Of a stretch of DNA of 64,000 bases, positions 16,237 to 24,934 are shown piece by piece. The stretch covers positions 9,706,501-9,770,500 of the forward strand of contig NZ_AP018448.1 in the NCBI RefSeq assembly GCF_030294945.1. The letters run 5' to 3'. Within the stretch, counting starts at the first letter, position 1. Each line of letters begins with the position of its first letter. The notes beneath the pieces were generated by a model. It had not been told where the DNA came from. It saw only the letters and a program-made list of their open reading frames with translations, and searched no databases. The position numbers were made by a program, and so were the translations under genes. This stretch comes from Streptomyces graminofaciens. Lineage in GTDB: Bacteria; Actinomycetota; Actinomycetes; Streptomycetales; Streptomycetaceae.

Positions 16237-16836
16237 GTGAGCGGACCACCGCAGGCGCAGTTAGAGGACGACGCAGAGGTCGTCGCCCAGTCGCTGGAAC
16301 AGCCGGAGCTGTTCGCACGGCTCTACGACCGCTACGCGCCGGACATCCACCGCTACGTGGCCCGGCGACTCGGCGACGGCATGGCCGACGACATCACCGC
16401 CGACACCTTCCTCACGGCGTTCCGCATCCGCGGCCGCTACGACCGGAACCACGCCAACGCCCGCCCCTGGCTGTACGGCATCGCGGGCAACCTCATCGGC
16501 AAGCACCGCCGTACCGAGGTGCGGGCCCTCAAGGCGCTGGCGCGCACCGGCCACGACCCGGTCGCGGCGTCCTGGAGCGAGACCTGGGTCGAGCAGACCG
16601 ACAGCAGGGTGGCCGCGCAGGGACCGCTCGCCGGAGCGCTGGCGGCGCTGTCGTCGGGGGACCGGCACGTGCTGTTGCTCGTCGCCTGGGCCGACCTCGG
16701 CTACCAGGAGGTCGCCCAGGCCCTGGACATCCCGGTCGGGACGGTCCGCTCGCGGCTCAACCGCGCGCGGCGCAAGGTGCGTACGGCGCTGGGAGCCGAC
16801 CCGGCGTTCGTCGGTAACACTGCGGAGGTGGTCTGA
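16237..16836 (+). CDS. ECF-type RNA polymerase sigma factor
   Basis: A 199-residue sigma factor. Region 2 spans residues 20-90 (LFARLYDRYAPDIHRYVARRLGDGMADDITADTFLTAFRIRGRYD) and region 4 residues 130-185 (LAALSSGDRHVLLLVAWADLGYQEVAQALDIPVGTVRSRLNRARRKVR). GTG start with GGGGGAG 7 nt upstream. The next gene starts one base after its stop and encodes a single-pass membrane protein, the usual layout of a sigma factor with a membrane partner. Target promoters are unknown. Confidence 0.93.
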   Translation: MSGPPQAQLEDDAEVVAQSLEQPELFARLYDRYAPDIHRYVARRLGDGMADDITADTFLTAFRIRGRYDRNHANARPWLYGIAGNLIGKHRRTEVRALKALARTGHDPVAASWSETWVEQTDSRVAAQGPLAGALAALSSGDRHVLLLVAWADLGYQEVAQALDIPVGTVRSRLNRARRKVRTALGADPAFVGNTAEVV

Positions 16837-16837
16837 C

Positions 16838-17806
16838 GTGGACGAGTTGACCGAGGTACGGCAGTTGCGCTCCGGGGCACAGACCCCCGACCGGGCCCGG
16901 CTGGCGCCCGGCCGCACCCTGCTGCTGGACGCGGTGCGGGCCGGGGAGCGACGGCGTCGGGTGTGGGCGCGGCCCCAGCTGGCGATCGTCGGGGTCGTGG
17001 CGACGGTGACCGCGGTGGCGGTGACCGCGTCGCTTCTGGCGGGAGGGGACCACACCCGAGAGCAGGTGTCACCTGCGGCGCTGACCAATGCCGACCTGTC
17101 GGGGATGAGCGCGGCCGAGCTGCTGGAGCGGGCGGCGAAGGCGGTGGAGGGGCAGCCGACGGTTCCGGAGCCGAGGGCCAAGCAGTGGATCTACACCAAG
17201 TCGACGCTGGAGGCACCGGACGAGGAGGAGGTGCAAGTCGTCGGTACGGCGCCGTTCGCGCAGGAGATCTGGACGCGCTACGACGGTGGGGCGACGGCCC
17301 ACGGGTGGCGTTCCACGAAGGACGGCGATATCAAGCTCCGCATCACGGAGACGAAGCCGGGGAGCCCTGCCGAGGGTGACGACCGTTCCCCGCAGGAGCT
17401 GTACCGCTTCCTGACCACCCTGCCGTCCGACGGCGAGGGAGCGCTGGAGGCCATCCGCGAGGAGGACGCCATCCCCGCGGAGGAGGGGAGCACACAGGCC
17501 GAGCAGGACGCCGTCGAGATCTCCGCCCTCCTCGACGCCGACATCAAGCCGTCCAAAGGCCTGGCCGGCCTCTACCGGGCCCTGGCCACCCTGCCCGACC
17601 TCTCCCTGGTCGACCACCTCGTCAAGGACGCCACGGGGCGGCGGGTCATCGCGTTGAGCGAGGGCACGGCCGCCGACCGGTACTGGCTGATCGACCCGGA
17701 GACGTACGACGTTCTCGGTACGCAGCACATCCGGGGCGGCAAGGTGATCGGCGGCAACTCGCTCATCAGCAGAGCCGTCGTGGACAAGGCGGGCGAGCGC
17801 GACTGA
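16838..17806 (+). CDS. CU044_5270-type membrane protein paired with an ECF sigma factor
   Basis: A 322-residue single-pass protein: a short cytoplasmic N-terminus with Arg cluster (AGERRRRVWARPQ), one helix (LAIVGVVATVTAVAVTASLLAG, about residues 46-67), then a large extracytoplasmic domain containing AKQWIYTKSTLEAPDEEE and LYRFLTTLPSDGEGALEAI. This is the pattern of the CU044_5270 family, commonly encoded just after ECF sigma factors in Streptomyces. The N-terminus lacks a zinc-finger (HxxxCxxC) anti-sigma motif, so direct anti-sigma action is not evident. Confidence 0.8.
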   Translation: MDELTEVRQLRSGAQTPDRARLAPGRTLLLDAVRAGERRRRVWARPQLAIVGVVATVTAVAVTASLLAGGDHTREQVSPAALTNADLSGMSAAELLERAAKAVEGQPTVPEPRAKQWIYTKSTLEAPDEEEVQVVGTAPFAQEIWTRYDGGATAHGWRSTKDGDIKLRITETKPGSPAEGDDRSPQELYRFLTTLPSDGEGALEAIREEDAIPAEEGSTQAEQDAVEISALLDADIKPSKGLAGLYRALATLPDLSLVDHLVKDATGRRVIALSEGTAADRYWLIDPETYDVLGTQHIRGGKVIGGNSLISRAVVDKAGERD

Positions 17807-17820
17807 CCTCGGCCCCTGAC

Positions 17821-17861
17821 GCCGGGCGGCCCGTCCCACGGGGGTGGGCGGGCCGCCCGGC
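17821..17861 (+). terminator. Terminator hairpin between the sigma cassette and dapD
   Basis: A 13-bp outer stem GCCGGGCGGCCCG with its complement and an inner CCCAC/GTGGG extension, 14 bases after the preceding stop codon. Confidence 0.85.
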
Positions 17862-17946
17862 ACCGTATGTCCGTAAAGTGCCCGGCCCCTGAGACGCCCC
17901 CGGCGCGGGTTGGCCCGCACAGCCCCCGGACAGTTAGGTTGCCCTC

Positions 17947-18936
17947 ATGACCGACACGACTGCTCCTCGCACCACCGGCGCCGTGGCCGCCGGCCTCGCC
18001 ACGATCGCCGCCGACGGCACCGTTCTCGACACCTGGTTCCCCGCGCCCGAGCTGGTCGCCGAGCCCGGCCCGGCCGGCACCGAGCGGCTGTCCGCCGAGC
18101 GGGCCGCGGAGCTGCTGGGCGGTGGCGCGACCGCCGCGCTCGGTCAGGACTCGCGCCGGGGCGTCGAGGTCGTCGCGGTCCGCACGGTCATCTCCTCGCT
18201 CGACGAGAAGCCGAGCGACACGCACGACGCCTACCTCCGCCTCCACCTGCTCTCCCACCGCCTGGTCAAGCCGCACGGCCAGAGCCTGGACGGCGTCTTC
18301 GGCCTCCTCGCCAACGTCGCCTGGACCTCCCTCGGCCCCGTCGCCGTCGACGACATCGAGAAGGTGCGCCTCAACGCCCGCGCCGAGGGCCTGCACCTCC
18401 AGGTCACCTCGATCGACAAGTTCCCGCGCATGACGGACTACGTCGCCCCCAAGGGCGTCCGGATCGCCGACGCCGACCGCGTCCGCCTCGGCGCGCACCT
18501 CGCCGAGGGCACCACGGTCATGCACGAGGGCTTCGTCAACTTCAACGCGGGCACCCTCGGCACGTCCATGGTCGAGGGCCGGATCTCCGCCGGCGTCGTC
18601 GTCGGCGACGGCTCGGACATCGGTGGCGGCGCCTCCACGATGGGCACGCTCTCCGGCGGCGGCAACGTCATCATCTCCATCGGCGAGCGCTGCCTGATCG
18701 GCGCCGAGGCGGGCGTCGGCATCGCGCTGGGCGACGAGTGCGTCGTCGAGGCCGGCCTCTACGTCACCGCCGGCACCCGGGTCACCATGCCCGACGGCCA
18801 GGTCGTCAAGGCCCGCGACCTCTCCGGCGCCTCGAACATCCTCTTCCGCCGCAACTCGGTCACCGGCGTCGTCGAGGCCCGCCCGAACAACGCGGTCTGG
18901 GGCGGCCTGAACGAGATCCTCCACAGCCACAACTGA
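17947..18936 (+). CDS. dapD: 2,3,4,5-tetrahydropyridine-2,6-dicarboxylate N-succinyltransferase
   Basis: A 329-residue left-handed beta-helix acyltransferase of the actinobacterial DapD type. It succinylates tetrahydrodipicolinate in the lysine/meso-diaminopimelate pathway, needed for the cell wall. The core shows hexapeptide turns ([60 protein letters not shown]), and the C-terminus ends [13 protein letters not shown]. Start ATG 17947 follows the terminator by 85 bp. dapA, an earlier step of the same pathway, lies 2.3 kb downstream on the other strand. Confidence 0.95.
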   Translation: MTDTTAPRTTGAVAAGLATIAADGTVLDTWFPAPELVAEPGPAGTERLSAERAAELLGGGATAALGQDSRRGVEVVAVRTVISSLDEKPSDTHDAYLRLHLLSHRLVKPHGQSLDGVFGLLANVAWTSLGPVAVDDIEKVRLNARAEGLHLQVTSIDKFPRMTDYVAPKGVRIADADRVRLGAHLAEGTTVMHEGFVNFNAGTLGTSMVEGRISAGVVVGDGSDIGGGASTMGTLSGGGNVIISIGERCLIGAEAGVGIALGDECVVEAGLYVTAGTRVTMPDGQVVKARDLSGASNILFRRNSVTGVVEARPNNAVWGGLNEILHSHN

Positions 18937-19022
18937 TCATCAAGGCCCCACGTACGGGTTACTCGGCGTGACCTTCGCGCGGTCCAGGCAGATGAACGGG
19001 CGGACACGGAGTCCGATCAGCT

Positions 19023-19063
19023 GCCGAGCCGACGAAATGAGGGGCCGACGAGATGAGGGGCCG
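19023..19063 (+). repeat. 16-bp tandem repeat spanning alternative start codons of a small gene
   Basis: GAAATGAGGGGCCGAC and GAGATGAGGGGCCGAG follow each other, with a third partial GGATGAGG. Each unit contains ATGAGGGG, so start codon and purine-rich ribosome binding sequence are repeated together. Confidence 0.7.
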
Positions 19064-19292
19064 AGGGATGAGGAACGACCGGGCGAGGGGCGTGGCGCGC
19101 GTGGTCACGGGGGTGCTGGCCGGGGCGACGCTGTGCTGGCTTCCGGCCGGGGCCGCGTACGCGGACGAGACCAACACCTCCTCGCACAACGGCCCCCGCA
19201 TCGGGCTCGTCAACGTCGGCCAGGTCGACGACCCGATGGAGGACGTGCTGGAGCACACGCTGCTGTTCGGTGACGGGTACCGCTGGGGCTGA
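19053..19292 (+). CDS. Small secreted protein of unknown function
   Basis: A 79-residue precursor: basic N-terminus (MRGRGMRNDRARGVARV), hydrophobic core VTGVLAGATLCWLPAGAA, cleavage near AYA-DE, then a mature peptide of about 41 residues with NGPRIGLVNVGQVDDPMEDVLEHTLLFGDGYRWG. No cysteine in the mature part and no recognised domain; related short peptides ending this way are known to me only as Streptomyces hypothetical proteins. ATG 19068 is an alternative start five codons later. Followed by a strong terminator, so probably monocistronic. Confidence 0.65.
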   Translation: MRGRGMRNDRARGVARVVTGVLAGATLCWLPAGAAYADETNTSSHNGPRIGLVNVGQVDDPMEDVLEHTLLFGDGYRWG

Positions 19293-19313
19293 CCCGGCCG
19301 TCGTCGGGAATTT

Positions 19314-19345
19314 GGGCCCGTACGCGCACACGCGCGTACGGGCCC
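19314..19345 (+). terminator. Terminator hairpin after the small secreted-protein gene
   Basis: A perfect 14-bp stem GGGCCCGTACGCGC with loop ACAC, 21 bases after the stop codon. Confidence 0.85.
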
Positions 19346-19472
19346 GCACCTTTCTCCGCCCGTCCACGGTCCCCTCCCACGACTTTCTTCTCCGGGGTGA
19401 CATAGCCGGGCGCGGGTCCGCGCGTCACACAGAGCACAGGGGCGGGACACAGGGCCCGCCAGGGAAGAGAAG

Positions 19473-20033
19473 GTGACGATGGATGCCGCGGGGCAGGAGA
19501 GCTTCCGGGAATTCGTGGCCGGACGGTCGTCGGCGCTGCTGAAGACCGCCGTGCTGCTGAGCGGCGGGGACCGGCACGCCGCCGAGGATCTGCTGCAGAA
19601 CGCGCTGATCAAGGTCGCCGGCCGTTGGCAGCGGATCGACGAGCCGGAGGCGTACGTACGGCGGATCCTCTACCGGCAGCAGGTCAGCCGGTGGCGGCTG
19701 AAGTGGCGGCGCCGGGAGCTGACCGTCGCCGAGCCGCCCGAGAGCGGCGCCGCCGACGGGGCGGCCGGGGTGGAGCTGCGGCTGGTGATGCGCGGGGCGC
19801 TGGCCCGGCTCACCGCCCGGCAGCGAACCGTGCTGGTGCTCCGCTACTTCGAGGATCTGCCCGAGGGCGAGGTGGCCCGGATCCTCGGGTGCTCCGTCGG
19901 GACCGTCCGGTCCACGACCCACCGCTCGCTGGCCCGCCTGCGCGAACTCGCGCCCGAGCTGGCCACGCTCGGTCCCGCCGCCGCCGAACATGCTCCGTCC
20001 CGTGACTTCTCGCCCGTGGAGGTGCGTCCGTGA
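19473..20033 (+). CDS. SigE-family (ECF) RNA polymerase sigma factor
   Basis: A 186-residue sigma factor of the actinobacterial SigE subfamily: FREFVAGRSSALLKTAVLLSGGDRHAAEDLLQNALIKVAGRW (region 2, residues 9-50), VRRILYRQQVSRWR, and region 4 LTARQRTVLVLRYFEDLPEGEVARILGCSVGTVRSTTHRSLARLR (about 112-156). The start may be GTG 19473 or ATG 19479, which share the purine stretch GAGAAGG. The stop overlaps the next gene's GTG (GTGA), coupling it to a membrane protein. Confidence 0.92.
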   Translation: MTMDAAGQESFREFVAGRSSALLKTAVLLSGGDRHAAEDLLQNALIKVAGRWQRIDEPEAYVRRILYRQQVSRWRLKWRRRELTVAEPPESGAADGAAGVELRLVMRGALARLTARQRTVLVLRYFEDLPEGEVARILGCSVGTVRSTTHRSLARLRELAPELATLGPAAAEHAPSRDFSPVEVRP

Positions 20034-21256
20034 ACGTCGATGAACTGGTGCGTGACTCCCTGCGGGAGCAGGCCGCCGAACAGACGCCCCTGGAGCCGGG
20101 CTTCGCGGACCGGGTGCTGGCGGTCCGGCGGGGCCGCAGGAACCGCACGATCGCGTGCACCGCCGCCGCCACGGCTGCGGTCGTGGCTGTCGCGGTGGGC
20201 GTGCCCGCACTGACCGGCGGCGGGGACGAGGTGCGGCCCGCCAGCGAGATGAACAAGAGCGACATCATCGCGCACCCCGACCAGTCACCGCCGAGGAACA
20301 TGATCGCCGCGGGTGACACCGCGCTCTCCGCGTTCTTTGTGCGCAAGGCGGTCAAGCAGCCGGGCGGGGACATCGTCAACACCCGCGTCTACGGCCTTCT
20401 CGACCAGAAGACGGCCGCGTACCGCAAGACCAAGTGGGCGTTCCTGGACGTCGCACCAGGTATGCGCACCGCGGCCGTGCTGGAGGGCGACCTGCCCGCC
20501 AAGCGAATCGGCTTGCTCGACATGATCACGGGCAAGGTGGAGCGCTGGATCCCGGTGGACCACGGCGTCGCGTCCGTCGAGTTCTCCCCGGACGGCACCA
20601 AGCTCCTCGCGACGACCTACTCCAAGAACCCCGATCGGGACTTCGCCGATCACCCGCAGAACGTCAATGGCAAGGTGGTGCCGGGCCCCGTCCCCAGCAG
20701 GACCGGGTTCTCCGTCGTGGACCTGGGCTCGGGCGAGGAGAACTGGCACAAGGCACCGCAGTGGAAGGACGAGTCGGGCTTCCTCTTCAACAGCCGGGAC
20801 GACCTGGAGTGGAGCAAGGACGGCCGGTCCGTCTCCTCGGACATCGGGGACGAGCCGTTCCGGCAGTACTACGACCTGAACGGCGACAAGATCGACATCC
20901 CTGCGTCCGAGAAGTACGTCAGCAATGCGGAAGCCGGTCTGTCACCCGACGGGAAGCTGATCGGGGGCGACTTCTCCGGTCACGGTGGCAAGGTCTCCTC
21001 CGAGATCGTCGACTCGCGCACCGGCGAGAGGGTCACGACCGTGCCGGGCCAGCAACTCCTCGCCTGGGCGGACGACGAGCGGATCATCGCCTGGGGCTGC
21101 GACCCCAAGAGGTGCAGTGGCAAGGGTGAGTTCCACAACCAGCTCATCCTCCTCACCGTCGGCAGCGACAAGGTCATCCAGCTCAGCGGGTTCCGTAAGG
21201 CCTCGGCCGAGTACCCCGGTCGCTGGAACCCGGTGTTCACCCAACGCTGGAGCTGA
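20030..21256 (+). CDS. Single-pass membrane protein with WD40/TolB-like extracytoplasmic domain, partner of the SigE-like sigma factor
   Basis: A 408-residue protein: cytoplasmic N-terminus (MNVDELVRDSLREQAAEQ), transmembrane helix TIACTAAATAAVVAVAVGVPAL (about residues 44-65) and a large outer domain with propeller-like blades (GVASVEFSPDGTKLLATTYSK, DDLEWSKDGRSVSSDIGD, AGLSPDGKLIGGDFSG). Such proteins commonly follow SigE-family genes in Streptomyces. A role in sensing or sigma control is inferred from context. The 3' end overlaps the convergent dapA by 20 bp. Confidence 0.8.
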   Translation: MNVDELVRDSLREQAAEQTPLEPGFADRVLAVRRGRRNRTIACTAAATAAVVAVAVGVPALTGGGDEVRPASEMNKSDIIAHPDQSPPRNMIAAGDTALSAFFVRKAVKQPGGDIVNTRVYGLLDQKTAAYRKTKWAFLDVAPGMRTAAVLEGDLPAKRIGLLDMITGKVERWIPVDHGVASVEFSPDGTKLLATTYSKNPDRDFADHPQNVNGKVVPGPVPSRTGFSVVDLGSGEENWHKAPQWKDESGFLFNSRDDLEWSKDGRSVSSDIGDEPFRQYYDLNGDKIDIPASEKYVSNAEAGLSPDGKLIGGDFSGHGGKVSSEIVDSRTGERVTTVPGQQLLAWADDERIIAWGCDPKRCSGKGEFHNQLILLTVGSDKVIQLSGFRKASAEYPGRWNPVFTQRWS

Positions 21257-22181
21257 CCGCCCCCTCCGGCCGGACGCAGGAGCCGACCAGTTCCTCGTAA
21301 GCCCTCAGCAGCCCGTCGGTCGTCTCACGGTCGGCGGGCCGCAGCGGGGCGCGGACCGGGCCCGCGGGCAGGCCGAGCCTGTTGAGGAGGGCCTTGGCGG
21401 TGACCGTACCGGGCAGCCCCGCGGCCGTCATCGACTCGATGAGCGGGGTGGCGCGTTGCTGGAGGCGGGCGGACACGGGGGTGTCGCCCGCCTCGAACGC
21501 GTCCAGGACCGCCCGGAGTCGCGCGGGGACGACGTTCGCGACCGTGCTCACGTAACCGGCGCCGCCCACCGCGTACAGGGCGAGAATGTGTTCGTCGCAG
21601 CCCGCGTAGTACGCCAGGTCCGTGCGGGCGAGCACCTTCTGGGCCGCGAGGAAGTCGTAGGAGCAGTCCTTGACCGCGACGATCCGGGGATGCTCGGCGA
21701 GGCGGATCATCGTGTCCGGTTCGATGCGGGTGCCGGTGCGGCCCGGGATGTCGTACAGGGCGATCGGCAGTCCGCAGGCGTCGGCCAGTTCGCGGAAGTG
21801 CGCCTCGACCGCGTCCTGCGGAGGCCTGCTGTAGTACGGCGTGACCGCCAGCAGCCCGTCCGCGCCCGCCTTCTCCGCCGCGAGCGCCAGCCGCACGGTG
21901 TGCAGGGTGTCGGCGGTGCCCACGCCCGCCACGATCACGGCCCGCTCGCCGACCGCCGCCCGGACCGCGCGGATCAGTTCCGCCTTCTCCGCGTCCGAGG
22001 TCGTGGGCGACTCGCCCGTCGTCCCCGACAGCACCAGCCCGTCGCAGCCCTCCGTCACCAGCCGGTCGGCCAGCCGCTGGGCGCCGTCGAGGTCGAGGGC
22101 GCCGGAGTCGGTGAAGGGGGTGATCATCGCGCAGAGGGCACGGCCGAAGGGGGCGGGGCGGGGCGGTGCGTATGTCGTCAT
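21237..22181 (-). CDS. dapA: 4-hydroxy-tetrahydrodipicolinate synthase
   Basis: A 314-residue TIM-barrel class I aldolase condensing pyruvate with aspartate semialdehyde, the committed step to lysine and diaminopimelate. DapA-specific residues are intact: Thr pair in SGTTGESPTT, Tyr in TPYYSRPPQ, Tyr and Arg in ALYDIPGRTG, and the Schiff-base Lys in IVAVKDCSYD. ATG 22181 (MTTYAPPRPAPFG) is chosen over an upstream in-frame codon. Given the two other DHDPS-family genes in the window, this is the one with the full DapA residue set. Confidence 0.9.
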   Translation of the reverse strand: MTTYAPPRPAPFGRALCAMITPFTDSGALDLDGAQRLADRLVTEGCDGLVLSGTTGESPTTSDAEKAELIRAVRAAVGERAVIVAGVGTADTLHTVRLALAAEKAGADGLLAVTPYYSRPPQDAVEAHFRELADACGLPIALYDIPGRTGTRIEPDTMIRLAEHPRIVAVKDCSYDFLAAQKVLARTDLAYYAGCDEHILALYAVGGAGYVSTVANVVPARLRAVLDAFEAGDTPVSARLQQRATPLIESMTAAGLPGTVTAKALLNRLGLPAGPVRAPLRPADRETTDGLLRAYEELVGSCVRPEGAVSSSVG

Positions 22182-22348
22182 GGGGGTAGTCTCGACCGGC
22201 CGATGGTGAAGCTCCACTTAAATTTTCTACGAGGTATGCGTGAGCTTTGCTACGAGGTTGGCGGTGTGGGGTGCGCGGGTTGACCTGAAGTTTGGTTGAG
22301 GTTGGAGGGTTGGGTCGTTCGCAACCACCGCCAACCCCGGAGGAACTG

Positions 22349-23038
22349 ATGACCCGTCGTACGGATATCCACCCCGACCTCACCCGGGCCGAGGTCCGGG
22401 CACCCTCCTTCAGCACGTGGCGGGTCGGTACGCCCGAGCGGCAGCGGGCGGCCGTCGAGGCCATCGCCGGCGTGTGGCAGCGTCGGGACTGGCCCGCGGC
22501 CGGCGGCCTCGGCTACTACGTCTACACGGGACATGACGGAACGACCCTGCTGCATCATGCCCAGTGGGCCGGTGAGCAGGACTACGCGGCGTTCGTGAAG
22601 ACCCGGCGGCAGGAGCGTGTCGACGAGATCGACATCGCCGTGCCGGGCATCGAGCGGGTGGCGCTCGATCACTACACGCGTTACCGCAGCCGTGAGCGGG
22701 CCGCCGGTGACGAGCGGGTGCCCGGGCTGATCGTCACCGTCCGGGTCGACTTCGAGGGCGGCGCCGCCGACCGGCGGCGGGAGTGGGTCGATCTCGTGAT
22801 GGACGCCGGTACCGAGGACGTGGAGAGCGACCGCGGCCTCATCTCCGCGCACTTCCATCTCGGCAAGGACGGCACCCACGTCCTGAACTACGCCGAGTGG
22901 GAGAGCCCGGAGTCGTACGACGTGGCCATCGCCGATCAGACGCCGACACCAGCTTGGGAGCGCGTCAAGGCCTTCCCCGGGCTGAAGGCCTTCACGGGCA
23001 GCCGGTACGACTACGCCCTCGGCCTAGTTCCCGACTGA
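22349..23038 (+). CDS. Tandem antibiotic-biosynthesis-monooxygenase (ABM)-like domain protein
   Basis: A 229-residue soluble protein made of two ferredoxin-like ABM domains. Domain 1 has FSTWRVGTPERQRAAVEAIAGVWQRRDWP and HDGTTLLHHAQWAGEQDYAAFVKT. Domain 2 has the equivalent REWVDLVMDAGTEDVESDRGLISAHFHLGKDGTHVLNYAEWESPESYDV. ABM domains often oxidise small molecules without cofactors, but many are of unknown function. ATG 22349 is set by GGAGGAAC 2-9 nt upstream. Stand-alone gene with a terminator behind. Confidence 0.82.
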   Translation: MTRRTDIHPDLTRAEVRAPSFSTWRVGTPERQRAAVEAIAGVWQRRDWPAAGGLGYYVYTGHDGTTLLHHAQWAGEQDYAAFVKTRRQERVDEIDIAVPGIERVALDHYTRYRSRERAAGDERVPGLIVTVRVDFEGGAADRRREWVDLVMDAGTEDVESDRGLISAHFHLGKDGTHVLNYAEWESPESYDVAIADQTPTPAWERVKAFPGLKAFTGSRYDYALGLVPD

Positions 23039-23055
23039 GCCCGGCAAGGGGACGC

Positions 23056-23098
23056 ACGACCGGGCCCGGCCTTCCGGGGGAGGGCCGGGCCCGGTCGT
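23056..23098 (+). terminator. Bidirectional terminator between ABM gene and nuclease gene
   Basis: A 16-bp perfect stem ACGACCGGGCCCGGCC with its complement around an 11-nt loop, between two convergent genes. Confidence 0.88.
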
Positions 23099-23107
23099 GA
23101 TCAGGTG

Positions 23108-24934
23108 TTACGGGCGGAACCGCAGGACCGACGGGTCGTGGTCGCTGATCTGGTCGTTGAACTCCGCGTTGATGTGCACGCTGTCGTACGTGAACTCGCA
23201 GGAGCGCCGGATCGACGGGCTGACCAGGATCTGGTCCAGGACCTGGGCGTTGCCCTGGTAGACGTACGAGTAACGCTCGCTCTTCGGCAGCGACTTGACC
23301 GCCGACCACAGCACGCCGTCGTCCTCGAGCAGCTTCGCGGTGTCGGAGAACTCGAAGTCGTTGATGTCGCCGAGGGCGATGACATCCGCGTTCTTCTGGG
23401 TCGCCAGGATCTCCTTGACGAACGTGTTCACGGCGGTCGCCTGGAGGTGCCGCTGGGTCTCCGAGCTGCGCGCCGGCGGCTGGAACTGCGCGTGCAGCGA
23501 CTGGTCGCCGCCCTTGGACGCGAAGTGGTTCGCGATCACGAAGACCGTCTTGCCGCGGAAGACGAACTCGCCGGCCAGCGGCTTGCGGCTGTTCTTCCAG
23601 GCGTCGTTCGCCGGGTCGATACGGCCCGGGGAGACGGTCAGATGGGCCTTGCCGTAGGACTTCGTCACACCGACGGCGGTCGAGGCGTCGCCGCCCGCGC
23701 GGTCGGTGAAGGAGACCCGCTCGGGGTTGAACAGGAAGACCTGGCGGATGTTGCCGCCGGGCTCGCCGCCGTCCGCGAGGTTCACCGGGTCGATGGAGCG
23801 CCAGTCGTACGTCGGGCCGCCGGCCGCCGCGATCGCCTCGACCAGCTTCTTCACGGTCTGGTCGGCGGCGACCGTACCGTCGTTGGTCGCGCCGTTGTTG
23901 TCCTGGATCTCCTCCAGGGCCACGATGTCGGGCGACTGCAGGTTGTGCACGATCGCGGCCGCGTGGTCCGCGAAGCTGCTGTCGGACGGGTCCAGGTTCT
24001 CGACGTTGTACGTCGCCACCGCCAGCTCGCCACGACCCTGCTTGCGGGTCGTCTCGCGCTCCGTACCGCCCTGCTGGAGGGCGCCGATCTCGTTGGCGAC
24101 CAGCGTGTAGCCGCCGAACTGGTTGTAGTCCAGCGGGCCCGCGGTGGTGCCCTTCAGGACGTCACCGACGTTCGCCTTCGGGAAGTCCGCGACCGCGCCC
24201 AGCGACTGGATCTGCAGTCGGCCGGTGTTCTGCGAGGTGTAGGAGCCGTACACCGTGCCGCCGCGGCGGGTGGCGTTCTCGCGCGGCTTCACCGTGACCC
24301 ACAGCTCGGTGAACGGGTCGGTCGCGGTGACCACACGGGTGTCGGCGACCTGGACGTTCATGCCCTCCAGGGACTCGTAGTAGTCCAGGGCGTACTTGGC
24401 GGGGTCCAGGGTCAGGCCGTTGATCGAGCCGCCCGCGGCCGTGTCGCCCTCCGGGGCGTACGCGCCCGGCACCGACTTGGCGTTCACCACGGTCGCGGCG
24501 GGGACCGCGTTGCCGCTGGAGACCACGGTCACCGTCGGCTTGGTGATCTCCGTCACGGACTGGTTTCCGGTCGAAGTGCCGCCGGGGACGAACTCGGTCA
24601 CCGTGCCCGCGACCGTGACCGAGTCGCCGACGGAGACGGTCGGCTTGGAGCTGGTGAAGACGAACACGCCCTCACTGGTGGCCGGGTTGCCGTCCGCCTG
24701 GAGGTCCTGGATCCAGAAGCCACGCGACGAACCGTAGGTCCGCACACCCGTGACGACGCCCGCCACATCGGTGACCTTCTGGCCGACGAGCGGGGACGTG
24801 CGGGTCGTGCCCTGGATGTCGTGGATGCGTATCGCGTCCGCCTGGGCGGGCGAGGTCAGGGCCACGGCGGAGACCGTGGAGCAGATCGTGGCGACGGTGA
24901 GCGCGCCGATGCGCGCGGTTCTCTTGCTCGGCAA
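23108..24934 (-). CDS. Secreted ExeM/NucH-type endonuclease/exonuclease/phosphatase
   Basis: A 608-residue precursor with a Sec signal (MPSKRTARIGALTVATICSTVSAVALTSPAQA). Residues 35-290 form OB-fold/beta modules (HDIQGTTRTSPLVGQKVTDVAGVVTGVRTYGSSRGFWIQD) typical of ExeM-like nucleases. Residues 300-608 are the EEP catalytic domain, with YNVENLDP, IVALEEIQDNNG, ANHFASKGGD, ALGDINDFEF and the final ISDHDPSVLRF. It probably degrades extracellular DNA or RNA, perhaps for phosphate. The start codon is TTG (24932-24934), supported by GGAGGG about 5 nt upstream. A 15-bp motif in its upstream region recurs before a secreted phosphatase at 62.6 kb. Confidence 0.88.
   Translation of the reverse strand: MPSKRTARIGALTVATICSTVSAVALTSPAQADAIRIHDIQGTTRTSPLVGQKVTDVAGVVTGVRTYGSSRGFWIQDLQADGNPATSEGVFVFTSSKPTVSVGDSVTVAGTVTEFVPGGTSTGNQSVTEITKPTVTVVSSGNAVPAATVVNAKSVPGAYAPEGDTAAGGSINGLTLDPAKYALDYYESLEGMNVQVADTRVVTATDPFTELWVTVKPRENATRRGGTVYGSYTSQNTGRLQIQSLGAVADFPKANVGDVLKGTTAGPLDYNQFGGYTLVANEIGALQQGGTERETTRKQGRGELAVATYNVENLDPSDSSFADHAAAIVHNLQSPDIVALEEIQDNNGATNDGTVAADQTVKKLVEAIAAAGGPTYDWRSIDPVNLADGGEPGGNIRQVFLFNPERVSFTDRAGGDASTAVGVTKSYGKAHLTVSPGRIDPANDAWKNSRKPLAGEFVFRGKTVFVIANHFASKGGDQSLHAQFQPPARSSETQRHLQATAVNTFVKEILATQKNADVIALGDINDFEFSDTAKLLEDDGVLWSAVKSLPKSERYSYVYQGNAQVLDQILVSPSIRRSCEFTYDSVHINAEFNDQISDHDPSVLRFRP

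Noticed and set aside
22349..23038. Part of an antibiotic biosynthetic cluster (ABM domain)
   Set aside because: No polyketide, peptide or tailoring genes surround it; ABM domains also occur alone.
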